The notes beneath the pieces are model-generated. The model ran no database searches, had not been told where the DNA came from, and was given only the letters and a program-made list of their open reading frames with translations. From Paraburkholderia tuberum STM678 (lineage in GTDB: Bacteria > Pseudomonadota > Gammaproteobacteria > Burkholderiales > Burkholderiaceae), in NCBI RefSeq assembly GCF_902833905.1, contig NZ_CADFGP010000009.1:161730-225729 (forward strand): a stretch of 64,000 nucleotides of DNA, in the 5' to 3' direction. Both the position numbers and the translations under genes were made by a program. Shown here one piece after another: positions 1 to 9,134 of the stretch (the first letter of the stretch is position 1; each line of letters begins with the position of its first letter).

Positions 1-1078
1 CGGTGTAGCGCTTGATCCATGCCGGCTGCACGGCGGCGAGCGCCTTGTCGTCATGCAGCACGGCTTTCTCGGCGATCTGCTGCGGGCTCGGCACGAACGC
101 GCGGCTCGCGGCCGGAATCATCGCTTTCGAATTGACTGGGCCGTTCAGCACATCGGCCGCCATGCGGCCTTGCACGCCGGCGTCGAGCGAGTGATTGATG
201 AACGCGTGGATCAGGTCGGTGTCGCCCGGATGCGCTTTCGGAATCACCGTGAACATCAGTTGCGTCGCGAAGCCTTCCTTCATGCCGTAGGTCACGCCCA
301 TCTTGTATTCGGGCTTGCGGATCTGATCCGGGAAAAACGCGGGCGAGTAGATGCCGCCGATGTCGAGCGAGCCCGTGCGGAACAGGTCGGCCACCTGGTT
401 CGGGTTCTCGCCGAGCGTCATCACGCGGTCTTTGAGCTGCGCGAGCTTCTTGAAGCCGGGCTCGATGTTCTGCTGCGAGCCGCCGTTCATCTTCGCGGCG
501 ATGATCGCGAGATCGACCGCTTCGGCCCATTCGGGCGGCGGCAGGAAAATGCGGCCGGCGTATTTCGGGTCCCACAGCGCCTCGTACGACGAAGGCGGCG
601 TCTTGACCGTCGCGGTGTTGTAGATGAGGCCGTCGGACCACAGCAGATAGCCGACGCCGAAGCCGTTCGCGCCGGTGCGGTATGGCGGCGCGACTTCTTT
701 CAGGTTCGGCAGGCGGTCGAGGTCGGGCTTCATCAGCAGGCCCGCGTCGGCGAGGCCGGAGGCGCCGACACCGGCGAGCGTGATCACGTCATAGGTGGGG
801 CGCTCGCCCGCTGCCTTGACTTTGGCGACCATGCCGGAGGTGCCGTCGGCGCGGTCGGCGATCACCTTCGCGCCGGTCTTCGCCGTGAAGGTCGCGGCGA
901 TGTTGCGCAGCGCGGCTGTGCCGGTATCGTCCGACCACGTCAGGATGCGCAGCGTCTTGCCGCTGAAGTTGTGCTCCTGCGCGCGCAGATTGAGGAACGG
1001 CATCGGCAGCGCGGATGCCGCGAGCGCCGTACCGATCGTCTTGATGGCCTGCCTTCTGCCCCGTTTGATCTGCTGCAT
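1..1078 (-). CDS. ABC transporter substrate-binding protein, PotD/polyamine type (3' end outside window)
   Basis: This is a periplasmic solute-binding protein of the spermidine/putrescine (extracellular solute-binding family 1) class. I translated about 359 residues before the window edge cuts the C-terminus. It starts MQQIKRGRRQAIKTIG, a twin-arginine-like signal, followed by a hydrophobic stretch and a mature start near residue 33. Family features are the early strand 'LRILTWSD', 'YDVITLAGVGASGLADAGL', 'GFGVGYLLWSDGLIYNT' and 'YEALWDPKYAGRI'. The ATG at 1078-1076 is preceded by an AGGAG-like site. It is divergent from the LysR gene at 1571, a common regulator-target layout. The ligand cannot be read from sequence; polyamine or a related amine is inferred. 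Confidence 0.85.
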   Translation of the reverse strand, partial: MQQIKRGRRQAIKTIGTALAASALPMPFLNLRAQEHNFSGKTLRILTWSDDTGTAALRNIAATFTAKTGAKVIADRADGTSGMVAKVKAAGERPTYDVITLAGVGASGLADAGLLMKPDLDRLPNLKEVAPPYRTGANGFGVGYLLWSDGLIYNTATVKTPPSSYEALWDPKYAGRIFLPPPEWAEAVDLAIIAAKMNGGSQQNIEPGFKKLAQLKDRVMTLGENPNQVADLFRTGSLDIGGIYSPAFFPDQIRKPEYKMGVTYGMKEGFATQLMFTVIPKAHPGDTDLIHAFINHSLDAGVQGRMAADVLNGPVNSKAMIPAASRAFVPSPQQIAEKAVLHDDKALAAVQPAWIKRYT

Positions 1079-1570
1079 GGCGGTCTCCTGTGTTGAACGC
1101 CCGTTGCCCATGATTCGCCGTGACCGCTGCCGGATATACCGTGCGTGGATGCACTGTAGGTTTGCCAAAATCACGCAACAATCGAAATATGCGCATGGAT
1201 CGCATGACGTACGCTCATGGCTCGCCGCCGGCGAACGCGGTGGCGAGCGATTTGGCGACGCGCCGGGAAGCTACGGGCGATGGCGTATGCGGGTTAACGT
1301 CCAGATCTGGCTGAGGAATTCCAGCGTGCGTCGAGGTATGAGGAAAGCTCGGTTCTGGTGCGGTTGCTGAAGGCTTTTTTGCACCGCGCCGGTGCGACAT
1401 TCCTCGGTACGGGCGTTTTTCACGCATGCCATGAGTCGAACGCATGCGGGTTTGCCTGCGCGCCCACTCGTGCGCGCATAGCCGATCGCGTATGCTGTGG
1501 GCTTGACGGGCAGGGCGGCGAGGGGCGCTGCCGCAGCCACGCAATGATTTTTTCTGATCCTGGACTTTTG
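1079..1570. other. Divergent intergenic region
   Basis: This stretch of about 490 bp lies between the divergent binding-protein gene and the LysR regulator. It should hold both promoters and the LysR operator. I see no credible gene in it; the reading frames crossing it lack ribosome sites and recognisable proteins. Confidence 0.5.
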
Positions 1571-2464
1571 ATGCGACGCCTACCGCCGCTCAACGCGCTG
1601 CAGATTTTCGAAACCGTCGCGCGCCATCGCAGCTTCACGCGTGCCGCCGACCATCTGTGCCTGACGCAAGGCGCGGTCAGCCGGCAGATCATCGCGCTCG
1701 AGGAGTACTACAAGTTTCCGCTGTTCAAGCGGCACGCAAAGGGGCTGACGCTGACCGCCGAGGGCGAAATGCTGCTGCCGGCGGTCAAGGAGAGCTTCGC
1801 GCGGATCGAGGAAATGTCGCTGCGCTTGACGAGGCAGCGCACTGATCTCGCGCTGAAGGTGCCGACCTGCGTGATGCGCTGGATGCTGCCGAAGATCATG
1901 CGCTTCCAGTCCGACTATCCCGATCTGCACGTGCAGATCACGACCACCTGGCAGCACGACGTCGATTTCCAGAGCGAGCCGTTCGACGCGGCGATCATCT
2001 ATGGTTCGTCGCCCGGTGCGGACGTGCAGGCGGTGTCGCTGTTCGAGGAGCGTCTGACGCCGGTCTGCACGCCCGAACTGCTGAAGGACAAGCCGCTCGC
2101 GCAGGTGGCCGATCTCGGGCGCCACACGCTGCTGCATCCGACGCGCGATCACCGCGACTGGAAGATGTGGCTCGCGAAAGTCGCGGAAGCCGATTCGGCG
2201 GGCGCCGCGACGATCGACGCGGAGCTCGGCCCGAGCTTCGATACGCTCGACATGGCGACCAACGCCGCCGCGCAGGGCTTCGGTGTCGCGATCAGCGACC
2301 TCGCGCTAATCGACGAGGACGTCGCCGCCCGGCGCCTCGTGCGGCCGTTCGATACCGTGCTGAAGACCGGCTGGCGCTATTACTTCGTGTATCCGGACTC
2401 AGTCGCGCAACAGCAGAAGCTGAATTTGTTCCGCGACTGGATCGCCGAGCATTGGGAAGAGTGA
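1571..2464 (+). CDS. LysR-family transcriptional regulator, GcvA-like
   Basis: A 297-residue LysR regulator. The N-terminal winged helix-turn-helix (about residues 4-63) reads 'LPPLNALQIFETVARHRSF' and 'LTQGAVSRQIIALEE', the GcvA-type form in which the usual 'S' of AVS is kept. The C-terminal effector domain follows (about 90-290, e.g. 'FDAAIIYG', 'VAISDLALI'). The ATG at 1571 is chosen because homologous proteins begin at M-RRLPPLNAL; the frame is open upstream but that part is not LysR-like. Its divergent position beside the binding-protein gene suggests that it controls that transporter. The effector is unknown. Confidence 0.88.
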   Translation: MRRLPPLNALQIFETVARHRSFTRAADHLCLTQGAVSRQIIALEEYYKFPLFKRHAKGLTLTAEGEMLLPAVKESFARIEEMSLRLTRQRTDLALKVPTCVMRWMLPKIMRFQSDYPDLHVQITTTWQHDVDFQSEPFDAAIIYGSSPGADVQAVSLFEERLTPVCTPELLKDKPLAQVADLGRHTLLHPTRDHRDWKMWLAKVAEADSAGAATIDAELGPSFDTLDMATNAAAQGFGVAISDLALIDEDVAARRLVRPFDTVLKTGWRYYFVYPDSVAQQQKLNLFRDWIAEHWEE

Positions 2465-2499
2465 GGTTGCCGTCCGCCCGTGCCGGATAAGGCATCGCG

Positions 2500-3582
2500 T
2501 CACGGCGCGAACGACAGAAACAGATAAGCCGCGAACAGCGACAGATGCACGGCGCCTTGCAAAATCGTCGTGCGCCCGGTGCTGAGCGTCAGCGTGGCGA
2601 CCACCAGCGTGAGCGCGAGCAGCACCATGTCCTTGCCATCGATGCCGAGCACGATGGGCTGACCGATGTACAGGAACACGCCGGCAACGGTGGGAATGGT
2701 CAGGCCGATACTCGCCAGTGATGAGCCGAGCGCAAGGTTCAGGCTGGTCTGCAGACGGTCGGCGCGCGCTGCGCGCAGCGCCGCGAGTCCTTCCGGCAAC
2801 AGCACCAGCGACGCAATCACGATACCGACCACCGCCGGCGGCGCGCCCGCGCTCAGCACCGCTGACTCGACCACCGGCGACAGCACTTTCGCGAGCAGCA
2901 CGACCGCGACGAGGCTCACGAGCAGCAGCACGCCGCTGATGGCGGCGAGGCGCGCGCCGGGCGGCTCGGCATGGACGTCTTCGTCGGGCACGCCGGCGAG
3001 GAAGTAGTCGCGATGGCGCACCGTCTGCACGAACACGAACACGCAGTACAGCACCAGCGACGACACGCCGGCAAACGCGAGCTGCGACGGCGACAGGACA
3101 GGCCCGGGGCTGGTGGTCGTGAAATTCGGCATCACGAGCGTCAGTACCGACAGCGACGCGAGCACCGCCAGGGCGGCCGCCGCGCCGCGGCTCTGGAAGT
3201 CCTGTTCCAGATGGCGGATGCCGCCCACCAGCAGACACAGCCCGACGAGCCCGTTGCAGACGATCATCACGGCCGCGAATACCGTATCGCGCGCGAGGCC
3301 GGCTTTCTCGGGACCGGACGTCAGCATCACCGAGACGATCAGCGCCACCTCGATCACCGTGACGGCGACCGCGAGCACCAGCGTGCCAAACGGCTCGCCG
3401 ACGCGATGCGCGACCACTTCGGCATGATGCACGGCGGCAAACACGGCCGCGCATAGCGACATGCCGGTCAGTGCGAGCAGCAGCGTGTTGCCCGGCATCG
3501 CGTAGGCGGCGCCGAGCACGATCCAGCTAACGATCGGCGCGACGAGAGTCCAACGAGGCAAGACGGTCGCGGACGAAGTCAT
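2500..3582 (-). CDS. chaA: Calcium/sodium:proton antiporter, ChaA/CaX type
   Basis: A 360-residue inner-membrane antiporter of the CaCA superfamily with about ten hydrophobic helices. The two alpha-repeat signatures are visible: 'AVAVTVIEVALIVSVMLTSG' near residue 80 and 'IVIASLVLLPEGLAALRAARAD' plus 'LNLALGSSLASIGLTIP' in the second half, with the acidic residues expected in the transport path. The ATG at 3582 is preceded by AAGGAAGG. An inverted repeat, CTTAAC-n7-GTTAAG, lies 40-60 bp upstream. It probably exports Na+ or Ca2+ under alkaline or salt stress, which is known for ChaA rather than shown here. Confidence 0.88.
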   Translation of the reverse strand: MTSSATVLPRWTLVAPIVSWIVLGAAYAMPGNTLLLALTGMSLCAAVFAAVHHAEVVAHRVGEPFGTLVLAVAVTVIEVALIVSVMLTSGPEKAGLARDTVFAAVMIVCNGLVGLCLLVGGIRHLEQDFQSRGAAAALAVLASLSVLTLVMPNFTTTSPGPVLSPSQLAFAGVSSLVLYCVFVFVQTVRHRDYFLAGVPDEDVHAEPPGARLAAISGVLLLVSLVAVVLLAKVLSPVVESAVLSAGAPPAVVGIVIASLVLLPEGLAALRAARADRLQTSLNLALGSSLASIGLTIPTVAGVFLYIGQPIVLGIDGKDMVLLALTLVVATLTLSTGRTTILQGAVHLSLFAAYLFLSFAP

Positions 3583-3623
3583 GCGGCCTTCCTTTCGGTG
3601 CATGTATAAACTTGAAGTAATAT

Positions 3624-3642
3624 CTTAACAAGTGACGTTAAG
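3624..3642. promoter_or_regulatory. Inverted repeat upstream of chaA (operator candidate)
   Basis: CTTAAC at 3624-3629 and GTTAAG at 3637-3642 form a perfect 6-bp inverted repeat with a 7-nt spacer. It sits in an AT-rich patch about 40 bp before the chaA start codon. It could be a dimeric regulator site; the regulator is unknown. Confidence 0.3.
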
Positions 3643-3901
3643 CTATTAAATTATCGGGAATAACTCGTTACGAGAAGCCGTCGCCACGCGGTCGGGTCGT
3701 CATCGCGACGCGCGTAGCGCATTAAAAATATCGCGGTTTCGGGGGCGCGGGGAATCGCCGGGTCGGATGGTGCGATGGCCGCACCGTGAGGCAATGGTGT
3801 CGAGCGCTGCATCGGAGGGTGAATTGGCGTCGCGGCGGAGCTTTCCGCCGTCGACGCCAGCTTGCTGCTGTTACCGCAACTTCTTCGGCCGTTCGACCGG
3901 A
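3643..3901. other. Intergenic region, no gene seen
   Basis: This region lies between the chaA promoter and the end of the BON gene. It has an AT-rich segment (about 3643-3735) and no convincing coding region. Confidence 0.4.
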
Positions 3902-4261
3902 TTACTGGCCCATCGCGCGGATCGACAGCGCGCTCTTCACCGACGTCACGCCTGCCACGCCTTGAGCGGCGTTCGTCGCGAGTTCGATCTGAGCCTGTTC
4001 CGGCACCGAGCCTTCCAGCGTGACGGCGCCTTCGCGTGCGCGCACGGTGATGTTGCCGACGCTCAGGCCCTTCGTACGTGCGAGCGTCGCGCGGACCTTC
4101 TTCTGCAGCGCGCGATTAGCCGCGCGAGTCTGCTTGGTGGTCGGTGCCGTTGCCGCCGGCGCTGCGGTCGCGGCCGCCTCGCTGCTTTGCGCGTACGCAT
4201 TGAGGGAAGCGAGAACGACCAGCGCGCCGCCGATCATCTTGATTGCCGAGAATGCTTTCAT
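3902..4261 (-). CDS. BON-domain periplasmic protein
   Basis: A 119-residue exported protein. Residues 1-24 are a signal peptide ending AYA before QSS. A low-complexity Ala/Thr linker follows, then one BON domain (about 50-117) with the typical 'LSVGNITVRAREGAVTLEGSVPEQAQIELA' and 'VAGVTSVKSALSI' pattern. BON proteins such as OsmY bind phospholipid and help the envelope withstand osmotic shock. The start at 4261 is preceded by GGAGATGG. It is monocistronic. Confidence 0.85.
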   Translation of the reverse strand: MKAFSAIKMIGGALVVLASLNAYAQSSEAAATAAPAATAPTTKQTRAANRALQKKVRATLARTKGLSVGNITVRAREGAVTLEGSVPEQAQIELATNAAQGVAGVTSVKSALSIRAMGQ

Positions 4262-4631
4262 TCAACCATCTCCTGTTGTCGTAGAACGTCGATCCCCGGA
4301 TGGGATCGATTTTTTTTACACCAGCGGGTACGGCGGGATTCCATGCCAAAGGAACAGGTACAGCAGTCTGCGAACGCTTTCAGCCGACACGCGGTTTCAG
4401 CGAGCCGCGAAGCGCGCGCCGAAACATGCAAACGGCCGTGTGACCGGCCGGATGAACACAATACAACAATTGGTGCCATGTTGACTTCCATGGCGCAGAA
4501 AATGAGGCTTCGGTACAACGAATTTGTCGAGCGCAACCGGTCGATGACGTGAGAGTAGGGCGACTGCGCGCTTGTCGCGAGGCCGTAGGTTTCAGCACCG
4601 ATTTCAGCACCGACTCAAGGACACCCAGCGC
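4262..4631. other. Divergent intergenic region
   Basis: A spacer of about 370 bp between the BON gene and the divergent glycosylase gene. It presumably carries both promoters. I see no gene or structured element in it. Confidence 0.4.
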
Positions 4632-5261
4632 ATGCGAAACGAAGCTCTTCCGATCCTACCGTTGCGCCGCGAGGATCTGCCGATCGATACCGTGGAACTC
4701 GCGCGCTTCATGGTCGGCAAATATCTCGTGCACGATCTGCCCGAAGGACGCCTGAGCGGACGCATCGTCGAGACCGAGGCGTATCCGCTCGGCGACTCGA
4801 CGAGCCATGCGTTCATCGGACGTCGTCCGTACAACGGGTCGATGTTCCTCCCGCGCGGTCATGCTTATGTGCGGCTGACCTACGGCGTGTCTTACATGCT
4901 CAACATGTCGTCCGAAGCGGAGGAGGTCGGCGCCGGCATCCTGCTGCGCGCGATCGAACCGCTCGAAGGACTCGCGCTGATGGAAGCGCGCCGTCCCGGC
5001 GTGCCGCTGCGCGATCTCGCGCGCGGACCCGGCCGGCTGACGGTGGCGTTCGGCATCGGCCAGGCTCTCGACGGCCGCGATTTGTGTACGGGGCGGGGGC
5101 TATGGATCGGCGTGATCGAGACTGGCGACGCGCCGATCGGCGTGACGACGCGCATCGGCCTGTCGCGCGAGATGCACCGTCCGTTGCGATTTTTCGAGCC
5201 GGGCAGCGCGTTCGTCAGCGGCCCGCGCAAGCTACTGACGATTCCGCATTCGGGCGCATGA
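4632..5261 (+). CDS. DNA-3-methyladenine glycosylase, AAG/MPG family
   Basis: A 209-residue base-excision repair enzyme that removes 3-methyladenine, hypoxanthine and related lesions. Diagnostic stretches are '[33 protein letters not shown]' (catalytic Glu in VETEAY), '[22 protein letters not shown]' (the active-site Tyr loop) and '[13 protein letters not shown]'. The ATG at 4632 opens MRNEALP, a usual length for bacterial MPG; the frame is open upstream but has no ribosome site or homology. It is a single gene. Confidence 0.9.
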   Translation: MRNEALPILPLRREDLPIDTVELARFMVGKYLVHDLPEGRLSGRIVETEAYPLGDSTSHAFIGRRPYNGSMFLPRGHAYVRLTYGVSYMLNMSSEAEEVGAGILLRAIEPLEGLALMEARRPGVPLRDLARGPGRLTVAFGIGQALDGRDLCTGRGLWIGVIETGDAPIGVTTRIGLSREMHRPLRFFEPGSAFVSGPRKLLTIPHSGA

Positions 5262-5564
5262 CGTCGCGGCTACGCGCGTACATCGATTCAGACGTTTCGG
5301 CGTGCGGGGCGGGCGAATTTTTTCTTCGATCAGACGTATTTCGGAAACATCAGACGCAAAGGTGACGATCCGGGCAATTGTTACCCCGAAGATCATGCTA
5401 ACGGAGGCGGTTCCACGATATTTCCCGAGATCGTTGCGAACTGAGCAATTTTCTATCTCGAAATTAAGGGTTTTCCCTTGGCAGTGCGGTGACTAGACTC
5501 AAGTGATTCGCTGGACACCGAAGTGTCGGCGATGCAGATAAAACCACATTGGAGGGAAGTCACC
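5262..5564. other. Intergenic region upstream of the DUF4148 gene
   Basis: This spacer of about 300 bp becomes AT-rich toward its right end (5440-5510), where the promoter of the DUF4148 gene is expected. No gene is seen. Confidence 0.4.
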
Positions 5565-5906
5565 ATGAAATCGCTGATCAAGGCAGTTGCCATTGCGGCC
5601 CTTGTCGCCGCGCCAGTCGTATCGTTCGCGCAGTCGAGCCAGCAGCCGGTCACCCGCGCGGAAGTCCGCAGCGAACTGATCCAGCTGGAGCACGCGGGCT
5701 ACAACCCGTCGACCTCGAGCGACCCGAATTATCCGGCCGACATCCAGGCCGCCGAGCAGCGCGTGCAAGCGCAAAATCCGGCCGTCGCGCAAACCCAGCC
5801 GAGCGCTGATACCAGCGGTTACGGCGCGCCGATGAGCGGATCGACCCAGGCGGGCGGCATGAAGCAGCCGATGAGCGGCCCGAAGAGCGTCTATTTCGGT
5901 AACTAA
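5565..5906 (+). CDS. DUF4148 small exported protein
   Basis: A 113-residue secreted protein of the DUF4148 family, which is abundant in Burkholderiaceae and has no assigned function. Residues 1-22 are a signal peptide (MKSLIKAVAIAALVAAPVVSFAQ). The family core 'VTRAEVRSELIQLEHAGYNPSTSSDPNYPADIQAAEQRV' follows, then a Gln/Gly/Pro-rich tail. The ATG at 5565 has a strong GGAGGGAAG ribosome site 5 nt upstream, which settles the start. Two hairpins follow the gene. A shorter DUF4148 protein lies at 38768. Confidence 0.88.
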   Translation: MKSLIKAVAIAALVAAPVVSFAQSSQQPVTRAEVRSELIQLEHAGYNPSTSSDPNYPADIQAAEQRVQAQNPAVAQTQPSADTSGYGAPMSGSTQAGGMKQPMSGPKSVYFGN

Positions 5907-5933
5907 TTTCGGTAACCAAGCAGGCAGCAGAAT

Positions 5934-5964
5934 CTGTGTGCGCGTCGTTTGACGGCGCACACAG
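5934..5964 (+). terminator. Hairpin downstream of the DUF4148 gene
   Basis: A perfect 10-bp stem (CTGTGTGCGC at 5934-5943, GCGCACACAG at 5955-5964) encloses an 11-nt loop. It is followed only by a weak T stretch, so it may terminate poorly or protect the transcript's 3' end. Confidence 0.45.
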
Positions 5965-6084
5965 CGTTTCATACCCGGTACTGTTTCAAACGAGCGCGCC
6001 GCACTCATGCGCCCGAGAGCGTGTTATCCGCGCGCGTTGCGTTCCTCTTTCCGAAGGAACCTCCGCTGCCGCAAGGTAGCTTGG

Positions 6085-6115
6085 CCCAAGCTCTTAGAGG
6101 TTTGGGCTTTTTTTG
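6085..6115 (+). terminator. Rho-independent terminator
   Basis: The stem GCCCAA/TTGGGC, extended inside by CTCT/AGAG, ends directly in seven T residues. It reads rightward, about 180 nt after the DUF4148 stop. It can be the main terminator of that transcript or the end of a short RNA from the 5965-6085 interval. Confidence 0.7.
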
Positions 6116-6173
6116 CGTCTGGTCCCGCGCGGATGATCGATGCGGTGTCGCTCAGCGAAAACCGTGCTGCCTG

Positions 6174-6617
6174 TCAGAGCCGTTCGCCGTGAATATAGAA
6201 CTCGAGTTGCTGAATCGTGAACTGCTGTTCCGCGATGATGTCCTTCACGAGGTCGCCAATCGACACCATGCCGACCAGCCTCTCGTTGTCGATGACAGGC
6301 AGGTGACGCATGCGCCGCTCGGTCATCAGCGCCATGCACTCTTCAGTCGTCTGGTTCGGACGAACGAAGCGCACCGCCTTGCTCATGATGTCGCGCACCG
6401 GCGTCGCCTTCGACGACCGGTCCATCAGCACGATCTTGCGCGCGTAGTCGCGCTCCGTGATGATGCCGGCGATGCTGTCGCCGTCCGTCACCACCAGCGC
6501 GCCGATGCTTTTCTCGGCCATCAACCGGATCGCCTCGTAGACGGAATCGTCGGCGCCGATCGTGTAGACGTCGGAGGGGTTCGGTTTCGTTTTAAGAAGC
6601 TGTGCAACGCTTGTCAT
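6174..6617 (-). CDS. CBS-pair domain protein
   Basis: A 147-residue cytoplasmic protein made of two CBS motifs in tandem (about residues 10-65 and 75-130), e.g. 'SIGALVVTDGDSIAGIITERDYARKIVL' and 'RRMRHLPVIDNERLVGMVSIGDLVKDII'. CBS pairs bind adenosyl ligands such as AMP or ATP and usually act as energy sensors; a stand-alone pair has no predictable partner. The ATG at 6617 opens MTSVAQLLKTKP, the usual start. The frame continues upstream to 6905 but without homology. It is divergent from ribA. Confidence 0.88.
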   Translation of the reverse strand: MTSVAQLLKTKPNPSDVYTIGADDSVYEAIRLMAEKSIGALVVTDGDSIAGIITERDYARKIVLMDRSSKATPVRDIMSKAVRFVRPNQTTEECMALMTERRMRHLPVIDNERLVGMVSIGDLVKDIIAEQQFTIQQLEFYIHGERL

Positions 6618-6931
6618 GGAGCGGCTCCGTTTCGCAATGCAGCACGCCGAAGTGGCGCACTGTCGTGAGGGACAGGCGATACCAGTATAGGCGCGACGTG
6701 CGCCCGCGGTACACCGGGAATACCTCGGGCGCGCCGGACGATGCCCGCTGGATTGACGCGGTCCGCGCGGGCTTGTTTCGGGTCTCGGGCTCGTGTTTCT
6801 CGTGATGCGCGTCTGCCTGGCGCGGCTTGTCGAGGGGCAGCGTCCCGTGCAAGCGAAGGGGCATCCACGTGCTGCATGCGGATTAGCGGTAAACTCGCAG
6901 TCCACACCTTATCCCCGGCTCGACCGGGTTC
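6618..6931. other. Divergent intergenic region between the CBS gene and ribA
   Basis: About 310 bp with no supported gene. I searched the ribA leader for an FMN riboswitch and did not recognise one. Confidence 0.4.
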
Positions 6932-7606
6932 ATGCCAGCACCATTGTTCAACGCCATGCTCACGTCTCAGGATCCCTCGCCCGCAGCGGACGGCGCCGTC
7001 ACCGGCGAATGCGTCGTGCTCGACGCCACCGCCACGCTGCCCACGCGCTACGGCACGTTCACTTCCTATGTGTTTCGCGTGGTCGACAGCGGCGCCGAAC
7101 ATCTCGCGCTCGTGATGGGCGATGTCGCCAACCAGTCGTCGGTGCTGACGCGCCTTCATTCGGAATGTCTGACGGGCGACGTGCTCGGCTCCTATCGCTG
7201 CGACTGCGGCGAGCAGCTCGATCTCGCGCTGCGCTATATCGCGGCAGAGGGTTGCGGCGTACTGCTGTATCTGCGCGGCCACGAAGGACGCGGCATCGGT
7301 CTGTCGAACAAGATCCGCGCGTATGCGCTGCAGGAGCAGGGGCGCGATACCGTCGAAGCCAACCTCGATCTCGGCCTGCCCGACGATTCACGCGAATACG
7401 ATTCGGCCGCGGGCATCCTGCGCACGCTGAAGGTCACGTCGGTACGGCTGATGAGTAACAATCCCGAAAAGTTCGACACGCTGTCGAAGCACGGCATTCC
7501 GGTGTGCGAGCGTGTCGCGCTCGCGATTCCGATGCGCGAGGAAAACGAGCGGTATATCCGCACGAAGCAGTTGAAGTTCGGGCATTACTTCGACGAGAAC
7601 GAATAG
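6932..7606 (+). CDS. ribA: GTP cyclohydrolase II
   Basis: A 224-residue enzyme that converts GTP to 2,5-diamino-6-ribosylamino-pyrimidinone phosphate, formate and pyrophosphate, the first step of riboflavin synthesis. The zinc site is complete: Cys79, Cys90 and Cys92 in '[21 protein letters not shown]'. The catalytic '[31 protein letters not shown]' segment and '[12 protein letters not shown]' are also intact. It is a stand-alone RibA without a RibB domain. The ATG at 6932 is used; an internal ATG at 6956 is possible. Degraded mobile DNA starts right after its stop codon. Confidence 0.93.
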   Translation: MPAPLFNAMLTSQDPSPAADGAVTGECVVLDATATLPTRYGTFTSYVFRVVDSGAEHLALVMGDVANQSSVLTRLHSECLTGDVLGSYRCDCGEQLDLALRYIAAEGCGVLLYLRGHEGRGIGLSNKIRAYALQEQGRDTVEANLDLGLPDDSREYDSAAGILRTLKVTSVRLMSNNPEKFDTLSKHGIPVCERVALAIPMREENERYIRTKQLKFGHYFDENE

Positions 7607-7798
7607 CCATGTTTTCAGGCTTGCCTCGGTAAGGCCAAAGCCTTCCCGGGATATGCCGCAAGTAACTGAATTTTAAGAAAAATATTAACACTTCAGGCCC
7701 ATCGGTTGGTGTGTCGATGCGTGTCTCCGCTTACCCAAACTTGTGATGCTGGCATAGGTTTTTGTGCCGTTATGCAGAAAACCTGCGCCGAGGGAAGA

Positions 7799-8690
7799 AT
7801 GCGCTTTGATGCACGTGCCGTGGCCAAGCTGCCGAGCGGCGAGCACATGACGTTTGAGGGATTTCCAGGCCTACGCCTACCAGGCTTCAACGAGCCGCAA
7901 GTCATGGACGTATCGCTATAAGTCGCCGATCGACGGTCGCATGCGACAGGTGAAGCTCGTGAGTGGCCGTCGACCTCATTTGCCGCAGCGATCGCGGCGT
8001 GGCAAACGAAGCGCGTCGAACGCGATTCCGGTGCCGAACCTTCGACACTGCGGAGAACGGGAATCAGCGGCTGCGCACCCAGGCGATTACACCGTCAGAC
8101 AGCTGTGCCGCGACTATCTGGAAGGGTATGTAGAAGTAAATCGGAAGACAAAGGGAGCGGTCGAGGTCGCACGTATATTCAAGGCGATGCTGGGGCCTAT
8201 AGGGATATGCGCGTCACAGCCGTCACACGCGCCCAGGCTTTCGATTTCCTCGAGTCGTACCGGTCGACGCCGGCGCCTTCGCATGGACCTGGGTAGCGCC
8301 TGGCATTACGCGCTTGATGCTGGTCGTCTTCCTGAACAACATCAGCAAGAAGTGGATGATGCCGATCCGCGACTGGAAGGCCGCACTGAACCGCTTCGCG
8401 ATCCAGTTCGAAGAGCGGCTGGTGCCGGGTTAAACCTCAACCCGTTTACACAAAATTCCGGACACCCCCCGCGCTTGCCCGTCACGCATTGGTCCGCCCA
8501 CGACCTTCGACGCGCAACTCGGACGCTTCTTGCAACGCTGGGATGTCCCAACGATATTGCCGAGGCAGTCCTCGGCCACGTACAGCCCGGAATCATCGGC
8601 GTCTACAACCGCCATACTTATCACAGGGAAAGGCGTGAGTGGCTCACGCAGCTGTCGCATCGCCTGGCGGCTCCAGCGCCGCCCAGATCT
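7799..8690 (+). pseudogene. Tyrosine integrase (P4-like), frameshifted and interrupted
   Basis: This is a broken site-specific recombinase. An N-terminal arm-type DNA-binding piece (MRFDARAVAKLPSGEHMTF..., stop at 7921) is continued in another frame from about 7890 ('KSWTYRYKSPIDGRMRQVKL'). Next come core-binding pieces in two frames ('YTVRQLCRDYLEGYVEVNRKTKGA', 'RVTAVTRAQAFDFLESY'). The catalytic end from about 8475 ('SAHDLRRATRTLL', 'VLGHVQPGIIGVYNRH') keeps the Arg, His and Tyr residues. An IS256-type fragment separates the middle from the end. Such integrases usually mark an island, but no tRNA target is visible beside it. Confidence 0.75.
8323..8470 (+). mobile_element. IS256-family element, 3' remnant
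   Basis: Only the last about 33 transposase codons remain: 'NNISKKWMMPIRDWKAALNRFAIQFEERL', which is typical of IS256/Mutator transposase C-termini, with a stop at 8431-8433. They are followed by GTTTACACAAAATTCCGG (from about 8444), a terminal-repeat-like sequence common for this family. The left end and most of the transposase are deleted. It lies inside the integrase pseudogene. Confidence 0.7.
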
Positions 8691-8754
8691 CGTTGCTTAT
8701 TTTTCGTCTTGTCATCCTGCCAGGATATGGCGTTTGGGCCCAGCCGCGCTGTCC

Positions 8755-8904
8755 AGGTTGTATTAACGACTCTTAGCGGGAAACGGCATACCACTACACC
8801 GCGTAGCTGATCACGTCGGGTGGAAATCGATAGCCAACATAGGAGAGCGGGTTGTCGACGGCGGTATCGTTCTGTTGGGCGGCTGCTTTCATGAACGAAA
8901 TCAT
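8755..8904 (-). mobile_element. IS6-family transposase N-terminal fragment
   Basis: On the minus strand from ATG 8904 the frame reads '...NPLSYVGYRFPPDVISYAV' and then stops. In a shifted frame 'RFPLRVV' follows at once. This matches the N-terminus of IS6-type transposases ('GYRFPPDVI.YAVWLY.RFPLSLR'). The catalytic DDE domain is absent and no terminal repeats were found, so it is a dead scrap. Confidence 0.55.
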
Positions 8905-9134
8905 CGCCGGGCCCCTTAAACCTGCCGATACGTGAACAAAGCCTGGAGAGTATCTCCGTCTTAAGCATCCTTTCAGTTTCGTCTGCATACCATACGATTG
9001 TCCATTTCGTCCGGTGGCCCAGCCGATGTCCACGTGATTTGGTGGCGGTCGAGTTGATCACCAGGAAAAGAGTCCAGGGGCACCTTCATGACCTTCGGGG
9101 ACTTTCGTGTTCCGCCTGACTCGCGGCGGTTCCC

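Noticed and set aside
5965..6115. Possible small RNA ending at the terminator 6085-6115
   Set aside because: A terminator is clear but I found no promoter or conserved element in the preceding 120 nt, so read-through from the DUF4148 gene is the simpler explanation.
6618..6931. FMN riboswitch before ribA
   Set aside because: The conserved FMN-element blocks are not present in the leader.
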